A stretch of 64,000 nucleotides of DNA from Flagellimonas beolgyonensis (GTDB lineage Bacteria; Bacteroidota; Bacteroidia; Flavobacteriales; Flavobacteriaceae). Within the stretch, counting starts at the first letter, position 1. Every line of letters starts with the position of its first letter. The notes beneath the pieces were generated by a model. That model made no database searches and was not told the origin of the DNA. It saw only the letters and a program-made list of their open reading frames with translations. The stretch spans positions 62,001-126,000 of the forward strand of contig NZ_RZMY01000006.1 in NCBI RefSeq assembly GCF_003992615.1. Reading direction: 5' to 3'. Shown piece after piece: positions 17,625 through 26,900 of the stretch. The position numbers and the translations under genes are program-made.

Positions 17625-20600
17625 TATAGAATCACAATCTTTCTGATTTCACTTCCTTTGGGAGTTTCCAGCAACAAGAGATATACGCCCGAAGCCAGAT
17701 CCATGGCGTATGGCACCTCGTACACGGCACTGCCAGTAAATTGCTGTTCGCTGAATACATGATTTGTGGTCAAACCAAAAATCCGCAAGGATGCCGTTGA
17801 TTTTTCCTGGAAGGACACCCTAACGGTAAATGAGCCTGTCGATGGGTTTGGATATACTTTAAACTCTTTGATGAAAGGTGATAGCGCATCCCCGATATCT
17901 GGCAGTTCCCTTGCCGCTGCCACAATAATTGTTTTGGTCACATCTTGGTAACATTCACCTTGATAGTTTCGTAGACCCACTTCGTAAGCCCCTGGGTCAT
18001 CAAAACGGACAATGGCCATGCCTTTACTTTGTTCAACAACTATTGCTTCATCAGGAAAAACCCATTCCTCATTAGTTCCTATGGGGTTACTTGTATTTAC
18101 CAGAACCACTTCTTCCCCTGCAAAGGCTTGTGATGTAATCAAAAACTGGGAATCAACTTGTACTTCCACAGTTGCAATTTGTATGGTATCACTTCCCGAA
18201 CAACCCAAACTATTGGTCACGGTGGCTGTATAAATTCCAGGGTTGGACAGCGTGACTTGGGGCGAAATACTGGAAAACCCGTTGTTAGAGGTCCATACAT
18301 ATGTTGCGGCCGGGTCATCCACCGAAATATCCAAATAGTGTTCCTGTCCGTTGCAAAGCGTTCTGTCCTCGCCCAAATCAACTGCACTTGGAAAAGGTGC
18401 CGTCAACTCAATATCTTTTGACGTAACGCAACCAATAGCATCCATCACGTTTAGGGTATAGGTGCCTTCACCTAAATTTTGGAGTGACAAGGTATTTTCT
18501 TCGCTGTTCCATAGATAGGTATAAGGAGGGATTCCGCCAGAAATCGCAACAGAGATGCTTCCATTGTTGGCATCATAACAAGTGGGAGCAACCGTATCTA
18601 TTATATGGATCACCAATTCCTCGGGCTGATCTATGGTCATCTGACCACTTACCTCACAACCATAAAAATCCTTGACATAGACAAAGTAGGTTCCAGCCGT
18701 CAAATTTTCCGTAACTTCGGAGTTGGCTCCTGAAGACCATGAAACTTTGTAAGGAGGCATTCCGCCCTCTATGGACACCGATGCAAAACCGTCGTTTCCG
18801 TTAAAACAAGAAACATCCATCTTATCCAATTGCAATACAATGGGTTCCGTTTCAGCGACCGGATACTCAAAATCCATGGGTTCTTGTAATATATTGTCCA
18901 CGTAGGTGCCCAAAATAATTCCGTTGGCATCTTTGATATTGACCGCATACTCGCCGGCAGCCACATTGTCCAACACATTCCCGGTAACATTGGGAATGAT
19001 TTGCCAGTTGTTCTGCCCATCCTTTTTCTTCCAAGTGTAGCTATAGGCGTACAGGCCATCAATCAAGGGGTTAAAGGGTACTCCACCTGATGCGATGGCC
19101 ATCAATTGTCCATCATCGGCCGGATTATTGAATTGGTTACCACCATTACAGGATATGGGCATGGTTTGTTCCACACTTAACGCTAAAGCAGGTGGCTCTT
19201 CCAAAACTAACTCAGCAATATAGGTACATCCTTCATTTTGAACAGCATTTGCATAATTGGCATCGGTTACAGTGATGGTGTAAGTACCTGCGGGAATGTC
19301 GAACACTAGTATGGTGTAGCCGTCAGGGGTAGGCTCTGCGGTGGTAGTATTGATAAGGTTGTTTCCGGCATCCCGCCATTCATAGGAGTAAGTGTTGTCG
19401 TTAAAGGGCGTTCCGCCGTTTACCTGAACCGTAATGCTGCCATTGGTAAAGCCATTGGCGGTAGGTTCCACATATACGGGGTTGGTAATGGTTACTGGAG
19501 TATCGGGTTGTCCAATAGTGACATCCGCTTTGGCCTCACAGCCCAAAGCATCAAACACATGAACGGAATGGCTACCCAACCAAAGGCCCTCAGCCGTCTG
19601 AGTTGTTGCCCCGGCTGACCAAAAATATTCATAAGGGGGTGTTCCGCCACTAACAATTGCGGTGGCTGTCCCATCGGCACCTCCATTACAGTTAATGTCC
19701 GTTTTTTCTATTTGAACGGTGAGGAGTTCAGGTTCCTCCAACTTATAGATTACGGGGTTGGCCTGTTGTAGTATGTTGTTCACATAGGTTCCAATTGTAA
19801 TTTCATTGGCATCTATTACATTTACTGCATACTCGCCCGCTTCAAGATTACCGATAATGTTGGAGTCATTATTCGGGACATCCTGCCATTCGTCGTTTTC
19901 ATCTTTTTTACTCCAAGAATATTTGTAAGGTGGCACCCCACCTGAAGCAATGGCGGTCAACTCACCATCGTTGGACGGATTATTGTAATCATTGTTGCTA
20001 TTGCAGGAAATCGGCATAGATTCCTCAACGGTCAATTGAAGTTCTGGAGGTCCGGGCAGCTCAAAATCCTGAATAAAGACACAACCGCCTTTGTCGTCCG
20101 CTTGGTTGTAGTTGGCATCTGTGATCCGTAAAAGATAGGTTCCTGCGGTTACGTTTTCCAAGGTGATGCGGTATACATTATTTACGTACTCTGCGGAGCT
20201 GGTATTGATAGGATTATCCGCTTCATCAAGCCATGTATAGGTATAACTTTGGTTTGGAAAAGGTGTACCCCCTGAAACATCTACGGTAATACTGCCATCA
20301 GTGAAACCAAAGGCGGTGGGTTCAATATATTGAAAAAGATCGGCTGATATAGATTCCAGCGGCTGATCAATAAGGATTTTGTCCCCACCATCATCTTGTC
20401 CTGCACAGGTAATGTTGCCATTGACCCGTTGAACGGCTACGGTATAACTCCCTTGGGACCGACCATTAACAATTTGGGTGTTGAGGTTGGGGTTGCTAAA
20501 ATCCATCCAGTTCCCCCCGTCGATGCTATATTGATATTTCCCTTCTTCCGAACCACCAGAGGCCGTAATTTTAAAACGGCCATCACTTCCTCCATTACAA

Positions 20601-21811
20601 TAAACATCGTTTAGATGTTGGAGGGAAAAGATTATTGGGTCAGGGTCTTCTACGAAAAACGAGTCATCGGAAATCTCTAGGCTATCCCAAGGTTCATCGG
20701 CTTGACCCTTAGGATGGGTCTGATATTTAATCTTATACTCTCCGGGCTTTAAAATATTTGAAAACTTATATGAAAAAGTATTGTTTTGGTTATCAATTAA
20801 AACTGTGGTGTCTTCTTGTTCCAAAATTCCACCATCTATGTCATTTGCATCATAAACTGAAACAACCAGTTCTTCATTAATATTTTCATCTAAATCCCTA
20901 TCCACAGTCATCGTAAAACTGCCATCATTAGCTCCTTGGCAGGAAGTTTTGTGGGGGGTTAGGTCAAGGAGTTCTGGGGAGCAAGAATCAAAGACAAATG
21001 TGAGTATATCAGAATAATCATTACTGTCATTTGATTCATTTTCAACGTATCTAAGTCTTATAATGATTGAATAACCAGGTTCAGCTCCTGGCAAATCTTC
21101 AATTCCCAGACTTGGAGGTCCATGATATCCGTAAGGAATAGCTTCCTCCCAATCCTGTATAAGATCATTTACATCCCATATTTGATATTCGAACGCATAA
21201 TGGGAGTTAATTCCACAGGCATTAACTTTCAAGTCAATGTTATCACCACAACCTATGGAATTATCATTTTGAAATTGAGGGTTCAAACTTTTTAAGTTTT
21301 TACCAAGCTCAGCCACTCTAACCTTAATAGAGGAAATTATGTTTGTGTTGTTATCATAGTCAAAGTATTCAGTACATTCTTCAAAGTTTGGAATATCATA
21401 GGCATAGTTCACACTAAATAAGTTAGTACCTGCATTTTGCAATCCTTGTTTTAAGGCAATACCAGTATGCACATCCAATCTTCCAGAAATACCAGCGGAA
21501 AAAGGATTAAAATCGGTTATGAAAGATTGGGAAAAACCAAAAAAATTAGAAAAAATAGGAAATTTCAAATTATTTCCACAAACATTATAACTATTAAGTG
21601 TTACTATGGCATCTATTGGAGGTGAACAACTTTCGCTATTATAAAATGAATAACCCAAAAAAATAATATCTGATCCTTTTGGATTTTCATCAAACATTAA
21701 ACCTCCATCCAATGTGATGGTAATTTGTGACTCATAGTATTGGCCAAAAAGATAATTGCTATGAAATAGAGTAAAAGAGATAATTAATAAGCAAACATTT
21801 TTTTTCATCAC
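17624..21811 (-). CDS. Large SprB-repeat surface protein with T9SS C-terminal sorting domain
   Basis: 1395 aa with a signal peptide (LLIISFTLFHSNYLFGQ). From about residue 280 on it has repeated SprB-like modules: INCNGGADGTATAIVSGGTP, SCFNGNDGFASVSIEGGMP, TCYDANNGSISVAISGGIP, each followed by PPY-x-x-x-W and then G-x-Y-x-x-x-V-x-D-x-x-GC. Two blocks of about 285 residues (roughly 490-775 and 778-1062) are tandem duplicates. The last about 75 residues (FKVYPNPSTGSFTVRV ... GVYLLLLETPKGSEIRKIVIL in part) are a type A T9SS sorting domain, so the protein is secreted across the outer membrane and probably displayed on the surface. SprB itself is the gliding adhesin of Flavobacterium johnsoniae; here an adhesin or fibre role in the operon is likely. 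The first about 280 residues are more AT-rich and unrecognised. Confidence 0.85.
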   Translation of the reverse strand: MMKKNVCLLIISFTLFHSNYLFGQYYESQITITLDGGLMFDENPKGSDIIFLGYSFYNSESCSPPIDAIVTLNSYNVCGNNLKFPIFSNFFGFSQSFITDFNPFSAGISGRLDVHTGIALKQGLQNAGTNLFSVNYAYDIPNFEECTEYFDYDNNTNIISSIKVRVAELGKNLKSLNPQFQNDNSIGCGDNIDLKVNACGINSHYAFEYQIWDVNDLIQDWEEAIPYGYHGPPSLGIEDLPGAEPGYSIIIRLRYVENESNDSNDYSDILTFVFDSCSPELLDLTPHKTSCQGANDGSFTMTVDRDLDENINEELVVSVYDANDIDGGILEQEDTTVLIDNQNNTFSYKFSNILKPGEYKIKYQTHPKGQADEPWDSLEISDDSFFVEDPDPIIFSLQHLNDVYCNGGSDGRFKITASGGSEEGKYQYSIDGGNWMDFSNPNLNTQIVNGRSQGSYTVAVQRVNGNITCAGQDDGGDKILIDQPLESISADLFQYIEPTAFGFTDGSITVDVSGGTPFPNQSYTYTWLDEADNPINTSSAEYVNNVYRITLENVTAGTYLLRITDANYNQADDKGGCVFIQDFELPGPPELQLTVEESMPISCNSNNDYNNPSNDGELTAIASGGVPPYKYSWSKKDENDEWQDVPNNDSNIIGNLEAGEYAVNVIDANEITIGTYVNNILQQANPVIYKLEEPELLTVQIEKTDINCNGGADGTATAIVSGGTPPYEYFWSAGATTQTAEGLWLGSHSVHVFDALGCEAKADVTIGQPDTPVTITNPVYVEPTANGFTNGSITVQVNGGTPFNDNTYSYEWRDAGNNLINTTTAEPTPDGYTILVFDIPAGTYTITVTDANYANAVQNEGCTYIAELVLEEPPALALSVEQTMPISCNGGNQFNNPADDGQLMAIASGGVPFNPLIDGLYAYSYTWKKKDGQNNWQIIPNVTGNVLDNVAAGEYAVNIKDANGIILGTYVDNILQEPMDFEYPVAETEPIVLQLDKMDVSCFNGNDGFASVSIEGGMPPYKVSWSSGANSEVTENLTAGTYFVYVKDFYGCEVSGQMTIDQPEELVIHIIDTVAPTCYDANNGSISVAISGGIPPYTYLWNSEENTLSLQNLGEGTYTLNVMDAIGCVTSKDIELTAPFPSAVDLGEDRTLCNGQEHYLDISVDDPAATYVWTSNNGFSSISPQVTLSNPGIYTATVTNSLGCSGSDTIQIATVEVQVDSQFLITSQAFAGEEVVLVNTSNPIGTNEEWVFPDEAIVVEQSKGMAIVRFDDPGAYEVGLRNYQGECYQDVTKTIIVAAARELPDIGDALSPFIKEFKVYPNPSTGSFTVRVSFQEKSTASLRIFGLTTNHVFSEQQFTGSAVYEVPYAMDLASGVYLLLLETPKGSEIRKIVIL

Positions 21812-21812
21812 T

Positions 21813-23987
21813 CTAATATTTTATGTCCAACATTGAAACTTCACTCACACTACCATCCCTAAACACCACCCGAAACAGATACTCATAGGTATTGTTCGGT
21901 TTTACTTTGCCATCCACAATCCCTTTGGTATCCACAGGAATTTCCTTTAACAAACTCATGGGGTTACCTTGTACTCCTTTGTAAATAGCTATTTTGGATG
22001 CATTGGGTTCGGTATACGGTTTCCATCGGATTGTTATGGTTCCCGCTTCCCTATCCGCTTCGCCGTACAGTCCTTTTAAAGGGGGAGATAAACTGGTCTT
22101 GGGCACAATTACCGTAAGTGGTGGTGCGGGGTCCGATTCCAATTTGCTGTCGTCAACGGCGATAAGGGTATAACTGTACTGTTGTCCTTCTTTTACATTT
22201 TTATCTGTCCATTGTTCAGTAGGCAGGGGTTTAGCAGGCGGGGAGGCACTGGACAGTTGGGCAGTGGACTGCATACTGCTATCTGTATACTGCCCACTGT
22301 TCAGCGTATAAACAAGTTTCCACTCCAGATTATCCCGTTCCTTTCGATATACTTCATGCCGAACCACATCTTCACTGGAGCTATTGGCCCAAGTGAGGTT
22401 CACATTTCCATCATTAATCTTGTAGGATTTAAACACAGGTTGGGTGGGTTTGATAAAGTCCGGTTTCTTAAGTTCCAAAATCTCGGAAGGCTCGGACATA
22501 TTGAAGCGTTGGTCGACAGCAATCAGTTGGTAATACACTTTACTGTTCAGGTTCTTTACCGAAACACTATCGGAATAGGTAGTTCCTTGGTGCGGAGAAA
22601 CCGTAATCTGTGAATATTCCTCCTCCTTATTGTTTCCTTTAAAAACACGATACCCAAGAATATCCTTGTCGGTATTAGGAGTCCAGGTCAATGTCACCAC
22701 ACCCAAACTGTCCACTTCTCCCTTAAACCCTATGGGTTTATCGGGCGGAATGGAATCCACGGGTTGGACCAAAGCGGGAAACGAAGTCCGCTTACTACCA
22801 TTTTTGCCCAAGGCAGTTATGGTCATGTAGTTCGTTGGCATCAAGCCGTTATACCGTACCTTACGAGCTTCAGGCGGAATATTTTTTACTACGGTTTTGT
22901 AGGCTCCGTCTACGTTATCGCTTCGGTTGAGTTCAAATCCAGTGATCAGGTTATTCCCCTCTTCCATAAACTCCCACTCCAACAACACGGTTTTGTCATC
23001 TTCAAAATATTTCGTGGTGATATGGGGTACGTAGGCCAGGTTCTTCTCGCCAATTCCAGAAACCACTTCCGAGGCGGGACTTATTTCTCCAAAAGGTGTT
23101 TTTCCCTTGATTCTGTAATAATAGGTCTGCCCGTTGGTAATGGAGTCCGTATAGAACATCCGTAACGGGTCGGTTTTTTCACTGTTGTTAAGACTGGTCA
23201 GTGGCAAATCGTGCAATCCTTCAAAATTGACCCCGTCCACAGACCTTTCCACAAAGTAGCTGTTGTAGATTTGATTGTGGATAGCGTAGTTCCAGCTCAA
23301 CATAGATTTGCCATCAAAAAAAACAACGGCCAAATCCAACGGTTTTGGTAATTCCTCATAATCCTGAAGACCAGTGAACACCCCACCTTTGTTGACTTTC
23401 AAAATACTCTCAGGAACCAACGATGTTATTTGATATACATATTTTTCATTGGCTTCCACATGATGATCTATATAACCGAGACCTGCCATTTGTGCCACCT
23501 CAAAATCTTGATCGGCCGCATACAATCCCCAAGCAAACCGTTGCTCCTGCTCTTCGGCCAAATTGATGATGGCAGATAGCTGGTCCATGCCTTCAACATC
23601 AAATCCCTCTCCATAAATGGATTGTGCCATAACCGCCGCATTATCGTTTATCTCTACCAATGGCATCCATTCCTCCAATGGTTTGGGCAAAAAGATTCCC
23701 AACGACTTTTCTATGGGAGATGGAAGGGTCTCATTGTTCCTGGTTACCGTGTATCGCTTTAACTCATAACCATGCGCATTGAGTTTTCGCCACGCCAATG
23801 GAGTTGTAACGGCCCACCGGAGCATTATTTCACCATATTTTTGCGGACGGGCCATAACCACAATCTGAGGCGTTTCCACCGCCAAAGAATCCTGCTGGGC
23901 GTATACTTGGTCAGTGGACAGACATACAAATACAGCCATCAGCAAAGAACTTCTTAAAATCAAGGGTAGGTTCATTGATTTTGGCAT
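21813..23987 (-). CDS. Exported fibronectin type III domain protein
   Basis: 724 aa with a signal peptide (LILRSSLLMAVFVCLSTDQVYAQ). Several Fn3 domains are visible from about residue 210: LDLAVVFFDGKSMLSWNYAI, VLLEWEFMEEGNNLITGFEL, VTLTWTPNTDKDILGYRVFK, VNLTWANSSSEDVVRHEVYR and TITIRWKPYTEPNASKIAIY, each ending with a G-x-x-Y-x-Y-x-x-x-A strand. The N-terminal 200 residues are similar but divergent. Residues about 561-580 (NSGQYTDSSMQSTAQLSS) are the translation of a 7-nt repeat insertion. The ATG overlaps the stop of the 1568-aa gene (TAATG) and the stop is 1 bp from the next ATG, so the genes form one operon. Probably a surface or periplasmic scaffold. Confidence 0.8.
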   Translation of the reverse strand: MPKSMNLPLILRSSLLMAVFVCLSTDQVYAQQDSLAVETPQIVVMARPQKYGEIMLRWAVTTPLAWRKLNAHGYELKRYTVTRNNETLPSPIEKSLGIFLPKPLEEWMPLVEINDNAAVMAQSIYGEGFDVEGMDQLSAIINLAEEQEQRFAWGLYAADQDFEVAQMAGLGYIDHHVEANEKYVYQITSLVPESILKVNKGGVFTGLQDYEELPKPLDLAVVFFDGKSMLSWNYAIHNQIYNSYFVERSVDGVNFEGLHDLPLTSLNNSEKTDPLRMFYTDSITNGQTYYYRIKGKTPFGEISPASEVVSGIGEKNLAYVPHITTKYFEDDKTVLLEWEFMEEGNNLITGFELNRSDNVDGAYKTVVKNIPPEARKVRYNGLMPTNYMTITALGKNGSKRTSFPALVQPVDSIPPDKPIGFKGEVDSLGVVTLTWTPNTDKDILGYRVFKGNNKEEEYSQITVSPHQGTTYSDSVSVKNLNSKVYYQLIAVDQRFNMSEPSEILELKKPDFIKPTQPVFKSYKINDGNVNLTWANSSSEDVVRHEVYRKERDNLEWKLVYTLNSGQYTDSSMQSTAQLSSASPPAKPLPTEQWTDKNVKEGQQYSYTLIAVDDSKLESDPAPPLTVIVPKTSLSPPLKGLYGEADREAGTITIRWKPYTEPNASKIAIYKGVQGNPMSLLKEIPVDTKGIVDGKVKPNNTYEYLFRVVFRDGSVSEVSMLDIKY
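22249..22304. repeat. 7-nt repeat insertion inside the Fn3 gene
   Basis: The segment contains GGGCAGT on one side and ACTGCAT, ACTGCTA, ACTGCCC, ACTG on the other, i.e. the same unit as the arrays at 15.7 and 16.2 kb arranged head to head. It keeps the reading frame and falls in the loop between two Fn3 domains. Confidence 0.75.
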
Positions 23988-26900
23988 TAGTAGGGATTGT
24001 TATAGTTAAAAATTTGGGAGGTGCCCGCTATATTTCCCGGTAGGATGTACTGAAACTTTACTTTGTAGTCACCAGCGCGAATGGGCGGCATAATTCCATT
24101 GATGATGTAATTGTATTTATGGATTTGGGTTTGATATTTCTGAGGTTCATGCAGGTAGGCATTTACCACTTTATACTGAATATCGATGAAGTCCTGTTTG
24201 TAATAAAAAGGCAAGTTATAACGATAGGGTATTCTTCTATCCAACAAAGAATAATTGGGATTGGTTTCCAAATAGGAAATGTACCATGTAATAATATCCA
24301 CACCCCGTTTAGGCGGTAAGCCCAATTCATTAACATCCCGGTCCACTGTAAAGCGGGATTCCAATGGATACCCTTCATAAATGAGCGGATCAATGGCTTC
24401 ATGGTAATAAGAATCACTTAAGACAGCTTGCCTAGCAATCATTGGTTTTCCATCTGTATACTTACCGCCCAGTAACTCTTCTTTGTCAAAACGTTCCGAT
24501 GGTATCACATCTACCTGTAAAGCGTGTACATTGGAGGTTATGGGATCCAATAAATATTGGTCGATCTTTTTGGCAGTTACCTTTTCCTTAAAGGTGTTGT
24601 ACTGACTGGTCGAGAACTCATAAGCCAAAATTTCTGTTTCTTTCGCCTTTTGGGCCGTTGTGCTTATTTCTCTGTTTAGAACCTCAATTGAGTTTCCTTC
24701 CTGCTCGGTGCCATGTGCTGCATAATTTTCATTGGCACTCCCTGATGATGCCACTTGCGGGGATGTGCTCAATAATTTAAAGCTATAGGTTTGTTGATTC
24801 TGTAGCGATGGAAAATCAAAGTGGATCATTTTATCCGAAACATTGTAAGACACTTCGTCCACACTTAAGCTTTGGTTGCCCGCTGTAAACCTTGTGGCCT
24901 GTACCCAATCGGTCTGAGGTGCAAACAAATAGGGTTGTCCACGTTTTAATTTTACATAGCCCGAGTTCCTTTCATTTTGATAGAAATACTGTTGGTCGAC
25001 CACAGGATACGAGTAAACCACATTGGTCAATGGAATATAATCCGGCGCTTCACCCGTGGTAAAGCTACGTTCCTCCAGTTCTTTGGCAGGTTTTCCTTCA
25101 TAGGTTAAAGTAACCCATCCGTTCCCTCTTTTTTCTTGAAAACTTACGGCCACTTTTACATGAATGGGTGAATTGGGGGGCAAAATATCGTGGGATATAA
25201 AGTTCGCCAAATCGTTGTTCTCGTTCCATTCCAAGTCACCATTTATAGTATTCCCTTGGCTGGTAACCGTATACTCATCCAAAAGAATTCGGTAGGTTTT
25301 TACCCCCTCATCATCCTCCAGTTCAAATGGATGATTAATACGCATATTAAAGGCTGCTTGGGGCACCGTAAATACATCCGTTTCGTTGGTACCATTTCTT
25401 GGAGTTACATCGGAAATCACTTTAAGTCCACCTAAGGGTGCCCCACCAACTATTTCGCATTCCTCGCCCAATTCTATCTTGAACCTGAAACGACCTTTTA
25501 CAAGTCCACCGAGAAGGTTAAAATGTCCGCCCAAATATCCTTTAAACCATGCCGGATTGGGTAATTTCGCCTGCAATAAGACAGCCGCACCTGCTTTGAT
25601 TATGGGTATTTTCTTGCGCACAAACATCAATTTTATATTAATGCCGAGTTCGCCTTGCAGGTAAGCATACGCCTGTCCATTGGCATACCAACCATCAATA
25701 CCGATCTGTCCACTGCCTTTGCATGCCGTTTCGCCATAATCTTTTATCATGATATCGAAGCCCAATCCAGCTTGAAACCGTGCATAGAATATCAAAAAGG
25801 TCATATCGCCAGTGTCTACACTAAAGTCTGCACCAAAGGCAAAGCCCATACCGCTTTCCAAGGCATTTAGGTCTCGCATATAATCCAATTGAGCCAAATC
25901 TACCCCAAGGATTTCGGCAACAATTGGAGGCGGTGGAGGACTTCCCGGAAGGTCTTCTCCGATCATCAAGTAAGAAGTGCTTTGTAAACTAAAGCCGCCC
26001 AATCCCAATTTTAAGCCAATTCGATCTTCAGGTGTTCCAATATGCAAGTACCACTCATCAGGTTCTATATGAAAAACTGCCCAACCGGCCCTACCTCGTG
26101 GACCCACTCCTTGAAAAAAGTTACCTGGTGTATTCACATAGATTTCCAGTTCAGCATGGAACGTACTATGTTGGAAATCCATCTCCATGGCAAAATGGGC
26201 ATCGATTCCAATATCAAAGGTCAAACCTTCCTGTGGAAAGCTCACCTTACTGTAATTAACCAAGTTGGTTTCCTTGAGGCGTTGCATGGTCGGGTTGTTT
26301 TCCCCAAAAGCATTGATGTTTTCCTCTAAGCCCTGTAGCTTTTGCTTGAATTTCTCCCCAAACTCAAAATCCAGTGCTTTTACAATATGTCCCTCTCCAA
26401 AGAACATTACACGGTTCAGCCCAAAATGGTTGTTGAAGTCCATTTCAAAACCGACTTTACCATTAAAGGCTTTTTCATTGGCAAGGGCAAATCCGATAAG
26501 TGCCCTAAACCCCAATCCATTGTTTGCATTGGGGATATATGATTGTCCCGAAGGGATCATAGCGGAATACTCCCCTGGCTTTTTGCTCATTTTGTAATAA
26601 GCTCCCCCTCCAAAACCATTTACCTTGGCCGGACCAATGTAAGCGGGTGTTATAGACTGTGATAAATCTGCGTATGCATCCACAAACCAATAACGAAAAT
26701 CTTTTTTGCCAAACCATGCCGAAGCATCCACGGCTATTCCATTAAAAGTGGCTCCCAGTTCCCCATAAAAACCATCACCATAAACCGGGTCGTCGCTTTT
26801 AACATCTATCATGCCGCTGATTTGGATGCTTCCCAGATCAGCTTCCACAAATATTTCATTCAGTTCTATTTTTTGAAAACGCCAGCGATGAAGACCGTCC

